Shown here one piece after another: positions 1-8,784 of a stretch of 64,000 bases of DNA. How positions within the stretch are numbered: position 1 is the first letter of the stretch; the number at the start of each line of letters is the position of its first letter. Origin of the DNA: DASUVM01 sp036378955 (GTDB lineage: Bacteria; Patescibacteriota; Saccharimonadia; Saccharimonadales; Saccharimonadaceae); assembly GCA_036378955.1 (NCBI GenBank), contig DASUVM010000005.1, positions 60,576 to 124,575 on the forward strand, given 5' to 3'. The notes under the pieces are model-generated. The model did not search any database and was not told the origin of the DNA. It saw only the letters and a program-made list of their open reading frames with translations. The translations under genes were made by a program, and so were the position numbers.

Positions 1-1008
1 CTAGGAGTCAGCCGCGTGCTTATTATTGGTAACTCTGAAGCTACAAAAGATATTGCCTTGCAAATGAGCGATACCCGAAAATCAGGTTACGAGGTTGTGG
101 CAATTGCCGGGCCTAAAAGTGCCCTGCCAAAGCAGTTTCAGGGTAAGCATTTTATGACCCCAGAATCAGCCCTGCACTCACTCGACAATTTAATGGTTGA
201 TGCGCTGATTCAAACCGAGCTTTATGACACACCAGCCCGTAACCAAAAAATTCTGGGCGCCACACAAGAACGCCACATTCAATATAGCTTTATACCGGGC
301 GAGGCCGAGTTTTACTCGGGTAAAAATACTATTGATGTTTTTTTGGGTTACCCAATTATTAACGTTCACCAAACGCCGCTCATAGGCTGGGGCGAGGTGG
401 TGAAGCGTATTTTTGATGTGGTTGCCACCGGCCTTGGCCTGATTGTTATTTCGCCGTTCTTGCTTGTTATTATGCTGCTGCAAAAAACATTTAACCCGGG
501 GCCGGTTTTTTACGTTAGTCAGCGCTTAACTCGTTATTCAACGCCGTTTGGGCTTATTAAATTCCGCAGCATGAGCCCACAATACGGTGATAAAGACGCA
601 GCTGAAGAATTCCGCAACATGGGCCGTGAAGATCTGGCGCTTGAATACGAACAATTCCGCAAAGTAAAGCACGACCCACGTATTACCGCTTTTGGTAAGT
701 TTTTGCGGGCAACCTCAATTGACGAACTGCCACAATTTTTCAATGTTTTAAAGGGTGATCTAAGCCTGGTGGGCCCACGGCCCATTTTGCCGCAAGAATT
801 ACCACTCTACCACGGGCGCGGCGCACTTCTGCATAGCGTAAAATCGGGTGTGACAGGCCTATGGCAGGTTTCAGGGCGCAGCTCGCTCACCTTTGACAAA
901 CGGGTTGAGCTAGAGCTTTATTACGCCCAAAACTGGAGCTTTTGGCTTGATATTAAAATCTTGTTTAAAACCATTGGCGCCCTTTTTAAACGAGACCAAG
1001 CCCGATGA
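1..1008 (+). CDS. Priming sugar-phosphate transferase, 5' end outside window
   Basis: Membrane enzyme expected to transfer a sugar-1-phosphate from a nucleotide sugar to undecaprenyl phosphate, the first step of envelope polysaccharide assembly. The frame is open back to base 1. The first possible start, GTG at 16, falls inside a beta strand (VLIIGNSE) of the central nucleotide-binding-like domain, so the usual N-terminal membrane helices lie upstream of the window. The last ~210 residues are the conserved bacterial sugar transferase domain (PF02397): a membrane helix (GLGLIVISPFLLVIMLL), then KFRSM, DELPQ, LVGPRP and GVTGLWQVSGR. The stop overlaps the next start as ATGA, so the two genes are translationally coupled. 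The sugar specificity cannot be read from sequence. Confidence 0.92.
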   Translation, partial: LGVSRVLIIGNSEATKDIALQMSDTRKSGYEVVAIAGPKSALPKQFQGKHFMTPESALHSLDNLMVDALIQTELYDTPARNQKILGATQERHIQYSFIPGEAEFYSGKNTIDVFLGYPIINVHQTPLIGWGEVVKRIFDVVATGLGLIVISPFLLVIMLLQKTFNPGPVFYVSQRLTRYSTPFGLIKFRSMSPQYGDKDAAEEFRNMGREDLALEYEQFRKVKHDPRITAFGKFLRATSIDELPQFFNVLKGDLSLVGPRPILPQELPLYHGRGALLHSVKSGVTGLWQVSGRSSLTFDKRVELELYYAQNWSFWLDIKILFKTIGALFKRDQAR

Positions 1009-2120
1009 AGCAACCACGTGTCGCTATTGTTGCCGATTGGCTCACCACCATGGGTGGCGCCGAACCAACTGTTTTGAAATTGCACGAGATCTTTCCTGAC
1101 GCACCCATCTATACATCGGTCTACGACGCCAAAAAAATGCCAGCCTTTGCTGATTGCGAGATACGCACTACTTATTTGCAACGCGTGCTACCAAAATTTC
1201 TCCGCTATAAGCACGTGCTGTGGCCGGTATTGCGGGCTTTTGCTTTTCGCTCGTTGGATCTCAGTAACTACGACATTATTATTTCGAGCGCCAGCGCCGA
1301 GGCCAAGGCCGTGAAAAAGCGACCCGGCGCAATTCACATTTGCTATTGCCACACACCAATTCGTTACTATTGGAGCCACTATGAAGAATTTAAGCGCGAG
1401 TTTCATTTTGGCCCACTCACGCCACTCATTCGGCCCGTTATTCCCGCTTTTGTCCGCTGGATGCGCAAAAAAGATCTAGAAAGTATCAAAAACGTCGATT
1501 ATTTCATTGCCAACTCACACGAAACTCAAGCACGAATCAAGCGCTATTATGGGCGTGAGAGCACTGTTATTTTCCCGCCGGTTGACACTGAGCGGTTCGC
1601 CAAAAAGCCAAAAGGTACCACCAAACGCGAGGGCTACTTGATGTGGAGCCGACATGTGCCCTATAAACGGTTTGATCTGGCGATTGAAGTCTGTAACCGC
1701 CTAAAACGGCCGCTCACTATTGCCGGCAGCGGCCCTGACACTGAGCGGCTGAAAAAACTAGCCGGTTCCACCATAAAATTTGTTGGCCGAGTTTCAGACG
1801 AAGAAATTGTGCGACTCGCCTATGCACACAAGGCCTTTTTGTTCCCCGGCGAAGAAGATTTCGGCATAACGCCAGTTGAAGCAATGGCCGCCGGCCTGCC
1901 AGTAATCGCCTACAACAAAGGCGGTGCGCTAGATTATGTCGTTGAAGGCAAAACTGGTATCTTTTTCGGCCAGCAAACCGTCAGTTCGCTTATGTCGGCC
2001 ATTGAGCAGTTCGAGCGAATGCAGTTTATAGAAAAAGAGGTGCAAAGTTTTGCCGATGGTTTCGCCGAAGCGGTATTTCGCCAAAAAGTCAAAACATTTG
2101 TGGCTAAAGTTTCAAAATAA
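1005..2120 (+). CDS. GT4-family glycosyltransferase
   Basis: Cytoplasmic GT-B glycosyltransferase of 371 residues, likely adding a sugar to the lipid-linked intermediate started by the preceding gene. The N-terminal Rossmann half begins VAIVADWLTTMGGAE, with the glycine turn typical of GT4 enzymes. The C-terminal donor-binding half carries the E-x7-E motif in GEEDFGITPVEAMAAG and a trailing GLPVIAYNKGGALDYV segment. Length is normal for the family. It shares four bases with the preceding gene. The bases after its stop are A/T-rich and no clear terminator was seen before the convergent gene at 2149. Confidence 0.9.
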   Translation: MKQPRVAIVADWLTTMGGAEPTVLKLHEIFPDAPIYTSVYDAKKMPAFADCEIRTTYLQRVLPKFLRYKHVLWPVLRAFAFRSLDLSNYDIIISSASAEAKAVKKRPGAIHICYCHTPIRYYWSHYEEFKREFHFGPLTPLIRPVIPAFVRWMRKKDLESIKNVDYFIANSHETQARIKRYYGRESTVIFPPVDTERFAKKPKGTTKREGYLMWSRHVPYKRFDLAIEVCNRLKRPLTIAGSGPDTERLKKLAGSTIKFVGRVSDEEIVRLAYAHKAFLFPGEEDFGITPVEAMAAGLPVIAYNKGGALDYVVEGKTGIFFGQQTVSSLMSAIEQFERMQFIEKEVQSFADGFAEAVFRQKVKTFVAKVSK

Positions 2121-2148
2121 CAAAAGAGTAGAAGCTGGCTTTTTAAGT

Positions 2149-2592
2149 TTATTTTTTATGGCCAAGTGCCTGATTGATACGAGTTGATGAGTCGGCTTTA
2201 TTAACACCACCAACGCCAAATATCATTTTTATGCCCAGCTCCTCACATTTTGCCGCTTCGGGGCCGGGAATGGCGTTAGGGTCTACTCTGTCGCCACCGT
2301 TACAAAAAACTAATTCGTCATCAGGGTATTGCTGGGCCAGTTTTTCGAGCGTTAATGTTACCGAGGGGTCAGGGTCGATCGCCACCATCACCTCGTCAAC
2401 CGCCCGCAGTGCCGACATCAGCCGGGCGCGATTATGCTCGCTTAGAATGATCTTCTCTTTTTTTAATATCTGTTGTTGATCGTTGTTGACAATCACAATC
2501 AGTTTGTCACCCAGCTTCGCTGCCGCCTCAATCATGTCTAAGTGGCCACCATGTAAAGGGTTAAAAAAACCACTTACAATTGCTATTTTCAT
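2149..2592 (-). CDS. Cytidylyltransferase-like nucleotidyltransferase
   Basis: Small (147 aa) nucleotidyltransferase of the HxGH superfamily, which joins a nucleotide to a sugar- or polyol-phosphate; relatives are RfaE2, TagD and coenzyme-A PPAT. The N-terminus IVSGFFNPLHGGHLDMI holds the HGGH active-site motif at residues 14-17. A C-terminal SSTRI matches the family's ISSTxIR signature. AGGAG lies about 8 bases before the ATG, a good ribosome site. The gene stands alone on the minus strand between two polysaccharide operons, so a role in activating a sugar or alditol for the surface polymer is plausible but inferred. Confidence 0.85.
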   Translation of the reverse strand: MKIAIVSGFFNPLHGGHLDMIEAAAKLGDKLIVIVNNDQQQILKKEKIILSEHNRARLMSALRAVDEVMVAIDPDPSVTLTLEKLAQQYPDDELVFCNGGDRVDPNAIPGPEAAKCEELGIKMIFGVGGVNKADSSTRINQALGHKK

Positions 2593-2713
2593 AGGTTATC
2601 TCCTGTCAGTCATTAATCGCACGTCAGTCATACGTTAGCAATAATATCGTACAATGTATTGTTTTTAAGAATGTAGTAAAAGTTACTTAAGCGCCTTTCT
2701 TTTTATTTTACAA

Positions 2714-2743
2714 TAGACGGCTCACTAAAAAGCCAGTTATACT
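2714..2743 (+). promoter_or_regulatory. Promoter of rmlB, leaderless type
   Basis: TAGACG (2714-2719), 18-base spacer, TATACT (2738-2743). The box ends six bases before the rmlB ATG, so transcription should begin at or next to the start codon. No Shine-Dalgarno site lies between. Confidence 0.65.
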
Positions 2744-2749
2744 ACAAAC

Positions 2750-3763
2750 ATGAAAAACATGCTCGTTACGGGCGGTGCAGGGTTTATTGGGGCAAACTTT
2801 GTACACTACACGCTCAAAAGTCGTCCTGACCAATACAAAATAACTGTTGTTGATAAGCTGACATATGCCGGTAACCCCGACAACCTAAAGAGCGTGCTTG
2901 AGAAAATTGATTTTGTCACCGGTGACATCTGTGATGCCGAACTAATGGAAAATCTAATTGCCAAAACCGATATTGTGGTGCACTTCGCCGCTGAAAGCCA
3001 TAACGACAATTCGCTACGCGACCCCTGGCCGTTTATTCACACCAACATCATCGGCACCTATCGCATTCTCGAGGCTGTTCGCAAGCATAACAAGCGCCTG
3101 CATCACATCTCAACCGATGAAGTATTCGGTGATCTTGAGCTTGACGACCCAAACCGCTTTACCGAAACGACACCCTATAACCCTTCGAGCCCCTATTCTG
3201 CCAGCAAAGCCAGCTCTGATCACTTAGTGCGCGCCTGGATGCGCAGTTTCAACGTGCAGGCCACTATTTCAAACTGCGCCAACAATTACGGCCCCTACCA
3301 GCACATCGAAAAGCTGATTCCCCGCCAAATCACTAATATTTTAAGCGGGCTTAAACCAAAATTGTATGGCGCTGGCCTGAACGTGCGCGATTGGATTCAC
3401 GTTGATGATCATAACGAAGCAGCGCTGACCGTTATTGAAAAAGGTACGCTGGGTGAAACCTATATCATCGGGGCCGACAACGACCACACCAACAACAAAA
3501 TGGTGATCGAGATGATTTTAGAACTCATGGGGAAGCCGAGTGATTGGTACGAGCACGTCAATGATCGCCCCGGCCACGATATGCGCTACGCCATGGATTC
3601 GACCAAACTGCGCCGCGAGCTTGGCTGGCAGCCACAATTCACCGATAACGAAGGCATGAAAGAAGGCTTGCGCCAAACCATCGCCTGGTACACCGAAAAC
3701 GAAGCTTGGTGGCAAGCCGAAAAAGCCAAAGTTGAAGCCGCCTATGCTGAAAAAGGGCAATAA
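2750..3763 (+). CDS. rmlB: dTDP-glucose 4,6-dehydratase
   Basis: Second enzyme of dTDP-L-rhamnose synthesis: NAD-dependent conversion of dTDP-glucose to dTDP-4-keto-6-deoxyglucose. It is an extended short-chain dehydrogenase of 337 residues, normal length. The NAD-binding TGGAGFIG is at residues 7-14. Catalytic residues T122-D123-E124 (STDEVFGD) and the YSASK pair Y149/K153 are all present. The next gene starts three bases after its stop and holds the two following pathway steps; rmlA follows that. The promoter places transcription start at the ATG. Confidence 0.97.
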   Translation: MKNMLVTGGAGFIGANFVHYTLKSRPDQYKITVVDKLTYAGNPDNLKSVLEKIDFVTGDICDAELMENLIAKTDIVVHFAAESHNDNSLRDPWPFIHTNIIGTYRILEAVRKHNKRLHHISTDEVFGDLELDDPNRFTETTPYNPSSPYSASKASSDHLVRAWMRSFNVQATISNCANNYGPYQHIEKLIPRQITNILSGLKPKLYGAGLNVRDWIHVDDHNEAALTVIEKGTLGETYIIGADNDHTNNKMVIEMILELMGKPSDWYEHVNDRPGHDMRYAMDSTKLRRELGWQPQFTDNEGMKEGLRQTIAWYTENEAWWQAEKAKVEAAYAEKGQ

Positions 3764-3766
3764 ATT

Positions 3767-5176
3767 ATGGCAACTATGCAAAAACTTGAATTTAATAAAC
3801 CCTTAAAGAAACACGAGACCCCTGTTCCGGGCTTGGTCATTTATGATCTTGCCGTGCTAGGCGACAATCGCGGCTGGTTTAAAGAAAATTGGCAGCGTGA
3901 AAAAATGCTAGCGCTTGGCTTGCCCGATTTTGGCCCTGTTCAGAATAATTTTTCATTCAATGGCAAACGCGGCACCATGCGTGGCATTCATGCCGAACCT
4001 TGGGATAAATTCGTCTCTGTTGGCAGCGGTAGTTTTTTTGGTGCTTGGGTTGATGTTCGCGAAGGTAGCGAAACCTATGGCCAGGTGTTTACTGCCGAAA
4101 TTGATGCCAGCAAAGCTATTTTTGTACCGGCTGGCGTGGCTAATTCTTACCTGACGCTCGAAGATAATACCGTCTATTCATATCTGGTGAATGATCACTG
4201 GTACCCCGATGCGCAGTATACATTCGTGAACGCCACCGATCCCAGCCTTAAGATTAACTGGCCAATATCAACCGAAGAATGGGAATGGTCTGACAAAGAC
4301 AAAAACCACCCAATGTTTAGCGGCATTACGCCCGTTCCACCCAAGAAGATACTAGTAACAGGTGCGAATGGCCAAGTTGGCAGAGCCCTGCGTAAGGTGT
4401 TCCCCGCGGCCGAATTTGTCACCCGCGAAGCATTCGACATTACCGACCCAAAAGCCTATGAAAGCCGACGCTGGCGAGATTACCAGGCAGTTATTAACAC
4501 GGCCGCCTATAACGCCGTTGATGCCGCCGAAACCGATCGCGAAAACTGCTGGAGGGTAAACGCCACCGCGCCAAAACTCATGGCAAAAATAGCCGCAGAG
4601 CACAATATAACGCTGGTTCATTTCGGTACCGATTATGAGTTTGATGGCAGCAATGCGCCGCATAGTGACGATGAATCGCCTTCACCGCTCAGTGTCTACG
4701 CCTCAAGTAAAGCCGCCGGTGTAATCGCCGCCAGCACCGCACCGAAGCATTATGTTTTGCGCGTTAGTTGGGTGATAGGCGAAGGCAAAAACTTTGTTCG
4801 CACGATGCAGGGCTTGGCCGAAAAGGGCATCAAACCGAGTGTTGTCAACGACCAAATTGGCCGCTTAAGCTTTGCTGATGATATTGCTGCTGCTGTTGAA
4901 CATCTGCTCCGTACTAGTGCGCCACATGGCATTTACAACCTTTCAAATGAAGGCATTGAAAGCACCTGGGCAGAAATTGCAAAAGCAGTCTATGAATTAT
5001 CGGGCAAATCGGCTAATGATGTCACACCGGTGTCAACAGCCGAATATTATAAAGATAAAGCGGGAATCGCCCCTCGTCCCTTACAAAGTATGCTTTTGCT
5101 TGATAAGATAAAGGCGACAGGTTTTGCACCGCGCGACTGGCGCGAAGCATTGAAAAGTTATCTAGCAACCGAGTAG
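3767..5176 (+). CDS. rmlCD: Fused dTDP-4-keto-rhamnose 3,5-epimerase and reductase
   Basis: One 469-residue protein carrying the last two steps of dTDP-L-rhamnose synthesis. Residues ~1-180 are a cupin-type RmlC epimerase, with RGIH (catalytic His75) and the metal-free jelly-roll pattern ending near KINWPIS. Residues ~193-469 are an RmlD reductase, with NADPH-binding GANGQVG at 199-205, FGTDYEFDG and the Y311/K315 pair in YASSK. The two domains are joined by a short linker (ITPVPPKK). Such fusions are known in some actinobacteria and CPR genomes. A second ATG three codons in could also serve as start. Four key residues seen suggest both halves are active. Confidence 0.94.
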   Translation: MATMQKLEFNKPLKKHETPVPGLVIYDLAVLGDNRGWFKENWQREKMLALGLPDFGPVQNNFSFNGKRGTMRGIHAEPWDKFVSVGSGSFFGAWVDVREGSETYGQVFTAEIDASKAIFVPAGVANSYLTLEDNTVYSYLVNDHWYPDAQYTFVNATDPSLKINWPISTEEWEWSDKDKNHPMFSGITPVPPKKILVTGANGQVGRALRKVFPAAEFVTREAFDITDPKAYESRRWRDYQAVINTAAYNAVDAAETDRENCWRVNATAPKLMAKIAAEHNITLVHFGTDYEFDGSNAPHSDDESPSPLSVYASSKAAGVIAASTAPKHYVLRVSWVIGEGKNFVRTMQGLAEKGIKPSVVNDQIGRLSFADDIAAAVEHLLRTSAPHGIYNLSNEGIESTWAEIAKAVYELSGKSANDVTPVSTAEYYKDKAGIAPRPLQSMLLLDKIKATGFAPRDWREALKSYLATE

Positions 5177-5197
5177 TTATTCACGAGGAGACATTTT

Positions 5198-6058
5198 ATG
5201 AAAGGTATTATCTTGGCGGGTGGGTCAGGCACCCGTTTGTATCCTATTACCAAAGGAATCAGCAAACAGCTGATGCCAATTTACGACAAGCCAATGATTT
5301 ACTACCCGCTTTGCACGCTTATGGGCGCGGGAATTAAAGAAATATTAATTATTACCACGCCGCACGACCAAGAGCAGTTTAAGCGCCTATTGGGCGATGG
5401 CTCACAGTGGGGTATTAATTTGCAATATACCATTCAAGAATCGCCGCGCGGCCTGGCTGACGCCTATATTGTCGGTGAAGCATTTATTGGCACCGACAAA
5501 GTAGCTATGATTCTTGGCGATAACATTTTTCATGGCAGCGAACTCGGCCGATCGCTGGCTCGTCATAATAACGTTGATGGCGGCACGGTGTTTGCCTACC
5601 AGGTGGCCGACCCCGAACGCTATGGCATTGTTGAATTCGACGAGAATATGAATGCTATATCGGTTGAAGAAAAGCCGGCCAAACCGAAATCAAATTACGC
5701 ACTCGTTGGGCTTTACTTTTTTGACAACGACGTTGTTGAGATTGCAAAAAATGTGCAACCAAGTGCGCGCGGTGAGCTAGAAATCCCCAGTGTTATGGAT
5801 GCCTACCTAAAGCAAGGTAAACTACAGGTAGAAATTTTAGATCGCGGCAGTGCCTGGCTCGATACCGGCACCTTCGCCAGCATGATGGATGCCAGCAACT
5901 TTGTGCAAATTATGGAAGACCGCACTAGTTTAAAGCTCGGCTGCGTCGAAGAAGTAGCGTGGCGTGAAGGCTTCATTACTAGCGACCAGCTGGCCGCCCT
6001 GGCTGAACCGCTTAAAAAATCCGGTTACGGCGAATATCTTCTTAGGTTACTCCAATAG
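5198..6058 (+). CDS. rmlA: Glucose-1-phosphate thymidylyltransferase
   Basis: First enzyme of dTDP-rhamnose synthesis: glucose-1-phosphate plus dTTP to dTDP-glucose. Length (286 aa) is typical of the short RmlA type. Residues 8-17 GGSGTRLYPI and the following KQLMPIYDKPMIYYPL form the nucleotide-binding signature; GDNIFHG holds the metal-binding Asp. A strong GAGGAGA ribosome site precedes the ATG. It is last in the rml operon, 21 bases after rmlCD. With rmlB and rmlCD the pathway from glucose-1-phosphate is complete in this window. Confidence 0.97.
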   Translation: MKGIILAGGSGTRLYPITKGISKQLMPIYDKPMIYYPLCTLMGAGIKEILIITTPHDQEQFKRLLGDGSQWGINLQYTIQESPRGLADAYIVGEAFIGTDKVAMILGDNIFHGSELGRSLARHNNVDGGTVFAYQVADPERYGIVEFDENMNAISVEEKPAKPKSNYALVGLYFFDNDVVEIAKNVQPSARGELEIPSVMDAYLKQGKLQVEILDRGSAWLDTGTFASMMDASNFVQIMEDRTSLKLGCVEEVAWREGFITSDQLAALAEPLKKSGYGEYLLRLLQ

Positions 6059-6069
6059 CTCTTCTTATC

Positions 6070-6097
6070 TGGTATAATAGATATAAATTTCTAAAGG
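6070..6097 (+). promoter_or_regulatory. Extended -10 promoter and ribosome site for the GT2 gene
   Basis: TGGTATAAT at 6070-6078 is a perfect extended -10 (TGnTATAAT); no convincing -35. AAAGGA at 6092-6097 lies 10 bases before the ATG at 6108. Confidence 0.65.
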
Positions 6098-6107
6098 ATA
6101 CTTTTTT

Positions 6108-6893
6108 ATGGCGCAACGTTCTAAAATATTAGTAGCAGTTCCTGCTTATAACTGCGAAAAGCAGATCGGCCGTGTGCTCAAAGGGTTCAGCCAACCCCTG
6201 CTTGATAAGCTAGAGCGTGTTATTGTTATCGACGACCGCGGAGGCGACGATACCGCAAAAGTTGCCCAAGCCGCCATCGACAAGCTTGGTTTTGGCAAAA
6301 AAATAAAAGTTGTGCAGAATGTCACCAACCTTGGCTTAGGCGGATCGCACAAAATGGCATTTTTATACGGTGAAGAAATGGGCGCCGACTATGTCGCTAT
6401 TTTGCACGGCGACGACCAAGCCAAAGCCAAAGAACTCGAAACACTGATTGAAATTGCCGCAAACCAACCCGAAGCCGGTGCGGTGCTAGGCAGCCGCTTT
6501 ATGAAGGGCGCCGACCTTGAAGGATATTCTAAAGAGCGTATTTGGGGCAACCGCGTGCTCAACGCCCTCTACACAATTTTATCTGGCCGCCATACGCGCG
6601 ACCTTGGCTCTGGCTTAAACCTGTTCCGCCTAAAAGATCTAGCCGATCACCGCTACCTTGGTTTTAACGACAGAATGACCTTCAACTTCGACCTTTTGCT
6701 CGATTACTACACCAAACACGTCAAGCTTGCTTACACGCCGATTACCTGGCACGAAAGCGACCAAGTTACCAATGCCCGTAATTTTCAGGTGGCCTGGCGA
6801 GCCTTTCGTCAGCTGGTGCTATGGCGCTTTGGGGCACTAAAATTTGTGCCAAGCGACGCCAAGAAATATCAATCAAAACCGTACAAAGGCTAA
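6108..6893 (+). CDS. GT2-family glycosyltransferase, dolichyl-phosphate-mannose-synthase-like
   Basis: Inverting GT-A glycosyltransferase of 261 residues that probably loads a sugar on a polyprenyl phosphate or transfers to a lipid acceptor. VAVPAYNCEKQIGRVL opens the GT-A fold; VIVIDDRGGDDT holds the UDP-binding Asp; ILHGDDQAKAKEL supplies the DxD-type metal site. It lacks the C-terminal membrane helices of some relatives. It is followed after three bases by a nucleotidyltransferase, an arrangement that suggests the two supply and use the same activated sugar, though that is inference. Confidence 0.88.
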   Translation: MAQRSKILVAVPAYNCEKQIGRVLKGFSQPLLDKLERVIVIDDRGGDDTAKVAQAAIDKLGFGKKIKVVQNVTNLGLGGSHKMAFLYGEEMGADYVAILHGDDQAKAKELETLIEIAANQPEAGAVLGSRFMKGADLEGYSKERIWGNRVLNALYTILSGRHTRDLGSGLNLFRLKDLADHRYLGFNDRMTFNFDLLLDYYTKHVKLAYTPITWHESDQVTNARNFQVAWRAFRQLVLWRFGALKFVPSDAKKYQSKPYKG

Positions 6894-6896
6894 CTT

Positions 6897-7631
6897 ATGC
6901 GTACGCTGCATATTATTTTACCAATGGCTGGCTACGGCTCACGCTTTGCCAAGGTTGGCATTACCACCCCAAAACCACTGATTCCGGTTGACGGCAAACC
7001 GATGTTCTTGAAGGCTATCTCGAGTTTCGATTCGCTTGACACCGATAAACGCTACACTGTTATTCTTCGTGAAGAACACGACAAAGAGCATGATCTTGCC
7101 AGGCAGATTAAAGAGGCGCTACCCGAAGCCAACATTGTTCTCACGAACGAACCCGCTACCGGAGCGCTGCGTGATGCCTACCGGGCCAAGCCATACCTTC
7201 AGCCAAATGAAGGCGTACTAATTATGGATTGCGACATTATGATCGGCGGCCAAGCCTATTTTGATATGATTAAAAAATCGCTTGACAACAGCGAGTCGAT
7301 CGACGGTGGCCTCCTGCTATTCGAAGCCGGCAACCCCCGCTATAGCTACGCCGAACTCGATGAAAACAATAACGTTGTTCGTACGGCTGAAAAGCAGGTT
7401 ATTTCCAAAACAGCTATCGGTGGCGGCTACTACTTCGGAACAACTGAAACTTTTATTGAAACTGCCGACAAAGAATTCGAAAAACCGCTCGGCGAAGGCC
7501 GACCAGAATACTACATTTCGTATGCCTATAACACCTTGCTTGAGAATGGCGGCAAAGTAAAAGGCGCCTTGGGTGAATTTGTTTCTTTTGGTACGCCCGA
7601 AGAACTAGCCGCTTACAACGAAAACAAATAG
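6897..7631 (+). CDS. Sugar nucleotidyltransferase family protein
   Basis: A 244-residue NTP-transferase-family protein (PF00483 type). PMAGYGSRF stands in for the usual GGxGTR loop and is followed by KPLIPVDGKPM with the conserved lysine; MDCDIMI contains the metal-binding aspartates. The variant loop is like that of small sugar-phosphate nucleotidyltransferases found inside capsule loci. It is coupled to the preceding GT2 gene and ends just before a strong hairpin. The sugar cannot be named. Confidence 0.85.
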   Translation: MRTLHIILPMAGYGSRFAKVGITTPKPLIPVDGKPMFLKAISSFDSLDTDKRYTVILREEHDKEHDLARQIKEALPEANIVLTNEPATGALRDAYRAKPYLQPNEGVLIMDCDIMIGGQAYFDMIKKSLDNSESIDGGLLLFEAGNPRYSYAELDENNNVVRTAEKQVISKTAIGGGYYFGTTETFIETADKEFEKPLGEGRPEYYISYAYNTLLENGGKVKGALGEFVSFGTPEELAAYNENK

Positions 7632-7650
7632 CCACAACCCGAAAAGGCAG

Positions 7651-7685
7651 AAAGCCCAGGACGCGTCATGCATCCTGGGCTTTTT
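7651..7685. terminator. Hairpin terminator between polysaccharide operon and GC-rich cassette
   Basis: An 11-bp perfect stem (AAAGCCCAGGA at 7651-7661 with TCCTGGGCTTT at 7673-7683) and an 11-base loop, followed by T residues on the plus strand. It serves the convergent genes ending at 7631 and 7705. Its AGCCCAGG arms recur in the terminator at 62477. Confidence 0.85.
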
Positions 7686-7704
7686 GGTTCCTCCTTCTCT
7701 CTTT

Positions 7705-8640
7705 TCAGCGAAGTGCCGCCAGCACGTCGTAGACCTGTTCGGCAGTCTCCTTGGTGTTGGCGCAGATGACGAGGTCGGCGGCCATCGGGTCTTGGGTTTT
7801 CGCGAACTTGTCGCCTGATTCCACGTAGAGCACCGTACCGCGGGCGCCCTCCACGAGTGGCACGCCGCTCATGTCCCAGGGCCCCCCGATCGCCGTCATG
7901 ACGGTGGCAATGGCGGTCGTGTCGTCGCCGCCCGATGCCACCAGCAGCTGGTGCATGAGATTACTGGAAAGCGAGCGAACCTTGGTGCCGAGCTTGGTGT
8001 GGACGTCGCCCGAGAAGCGAGTGGCCTCTTCCTGGCTGAGCACCGATCGCTTCTCGCCAGTGCCAAACACTGTGCGAGTGAATCCTTGCGCGACGACCTC
8101 GATCAGCAGTTCGCCACCGTCGGCGAACGACTTCTCCGAGACCTCGCACTGCTTCGACTCACCCAGCAGCGTTCCGTCGCTGAGGTTGAACTGCTGCTGG
8201 TAGGTGGCACCGCGGTCATTGAAGACCACGCGCTGCAGCCAGGGGTCGGCCACGGCACCAGCCAGGAATTCCCCACCGTAACTGTCGTACAGGCTGCATC
8301 CGGTTGTCGAACCGGGCGCGCGCAGGCGCACCAAGGCCGTGCCATCGACGGGGTCGAAGAAGACGACATAGTCGGCGCCCTCAGGGCCAGCGATCGTTCC
8401 TTCTTCACCAACAATGGCGGGCACCAGGCTGGAGTCAGCCAGCATGTCCTCGAGGATGCCCCCCATTCTCTTCTCAACGGCCATGTCGATCAGAGTGACC
8501 GCCGTGCCGTCGGGCTTCTGCTTGCCCTCGATACCGCCGCCACCATGGGCGGCGCGCAGCGAGCGCTCGTAAAGCTGGCAGGCACCGGCAACTGCAGCGG
8601 TACGCAGCACATCCTCCACTTCAATGGGCCGTGAATTCAT
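7705..8640 (-). CDS. Inositol-monophosphatase-family phosphatase
   Basis: Sugar/inositol phosphatase-fold protein, 311 residues from the chosen start. Family metal-site motifs are visible: VGEEG, FFDPVDGTALV (family DPxDGT) and PWDMSGVPLVEGA (family WDxxxxxxLxxEAG). Substrate is unknown; inositol phosphates, fructose-1,6-bisphosphate or PAP are the family options. The ATG at 8640 is chosen because GGAGG lies about six bases upstream and the promoter at 8676-8704 starts the RNA near 8669, which excludes a TTG at 8670. Its base composition is clearly more GC-rich than the polysaccharide genes around it, and it is divergent from the similarly GC-rich gene at 8785, so the pair looks acquired. Confidence 0.82.
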   Translation of the reverse strand: MNSRPIEVEDVLRTAAVAGACQLYERSLRAAHGGGGIEGKQKPDGTAVTLIDMAVEKRMGGILEDMLADSSLVPAIVGEEGTIAGPEGADYVVFFDPVDGTALVRLRAPGSTTGCSLYDSYGGEFLAGAVADPWLQRVVFNDRGATYQQQFNLSDGTLLGESKQCEVSEKSFADGGELLIEVVAQGFTRTVFGTGEKRSVLSQEEATRFSGDVHTKLGTKVRSLSSNLMHQLLVASGGDDTTAIATVMTAIGGPWDMSGVPLVEGARGTVLYVESGDKFAKTQDPMAADLVICANTKETAEQVYDVLAALR

Positions 8641-8675
8641 CTCTCCTCCAAGAGTCTGTAGTAGAACCAATGAAA

Positions 8676-8704
8676 ACTATACCATAATGTGTCCCCATGT
8701 GCAA
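8676..8704 (-). promoter_or_regulatory. Promoter of the phosphatase gene
   Basis: On the minus strand TTGCAC, a 17-base spacer and TATAGT; TGG before the hexamer makes it an extended -10. Transcription start about 8669, leaving a ~29-base leader containing GGAGG. Confidence 0.65.
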
Positions 8705-8713
8705 TTTGGTCTA

Positions 8714-8742
8714 TTGACACCTACGTTTTGCTGATTTATAAT
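8714..8742 (+). promoter_or_regulatory. Consensus sigma-70 promoter
   Basis: TTGACA (8714-8719), 17-base spacer, TATAAT (8737-8742): a perfect consensus match. It drives the gene at 8785 and rules out a start at 8689, which would lie upstream of the promoter. Confidence 0.85.
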
Positions 8743-8784
8743 ATGTATCTGCATTGTCGCATCGTCCCTACGTTGAACGGAGCA

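Noticed and set aside
1005..1008. Reassigned genetic code (TGA as Gly, as in some CPR groups)
   Set aside because: TGA ends genes in ATGA overlaps here and at 12725 and elsewhere, and no in-frame TGA is needed in conserved proteins.
7951..8634. Long plus-strand open frame (227 codons) across the phosphatase gene
   Set aside because: Antisense shadow of a GC-rich gene; no family motifs and no ribosome site.
8689..8784. N-terminal extension of the DUF218 protein starting at 8689
   Set aside because: The perfect TTGACA-N17-TATAAT promoter (8714-8742) lies inside it; the RNA starts after it.
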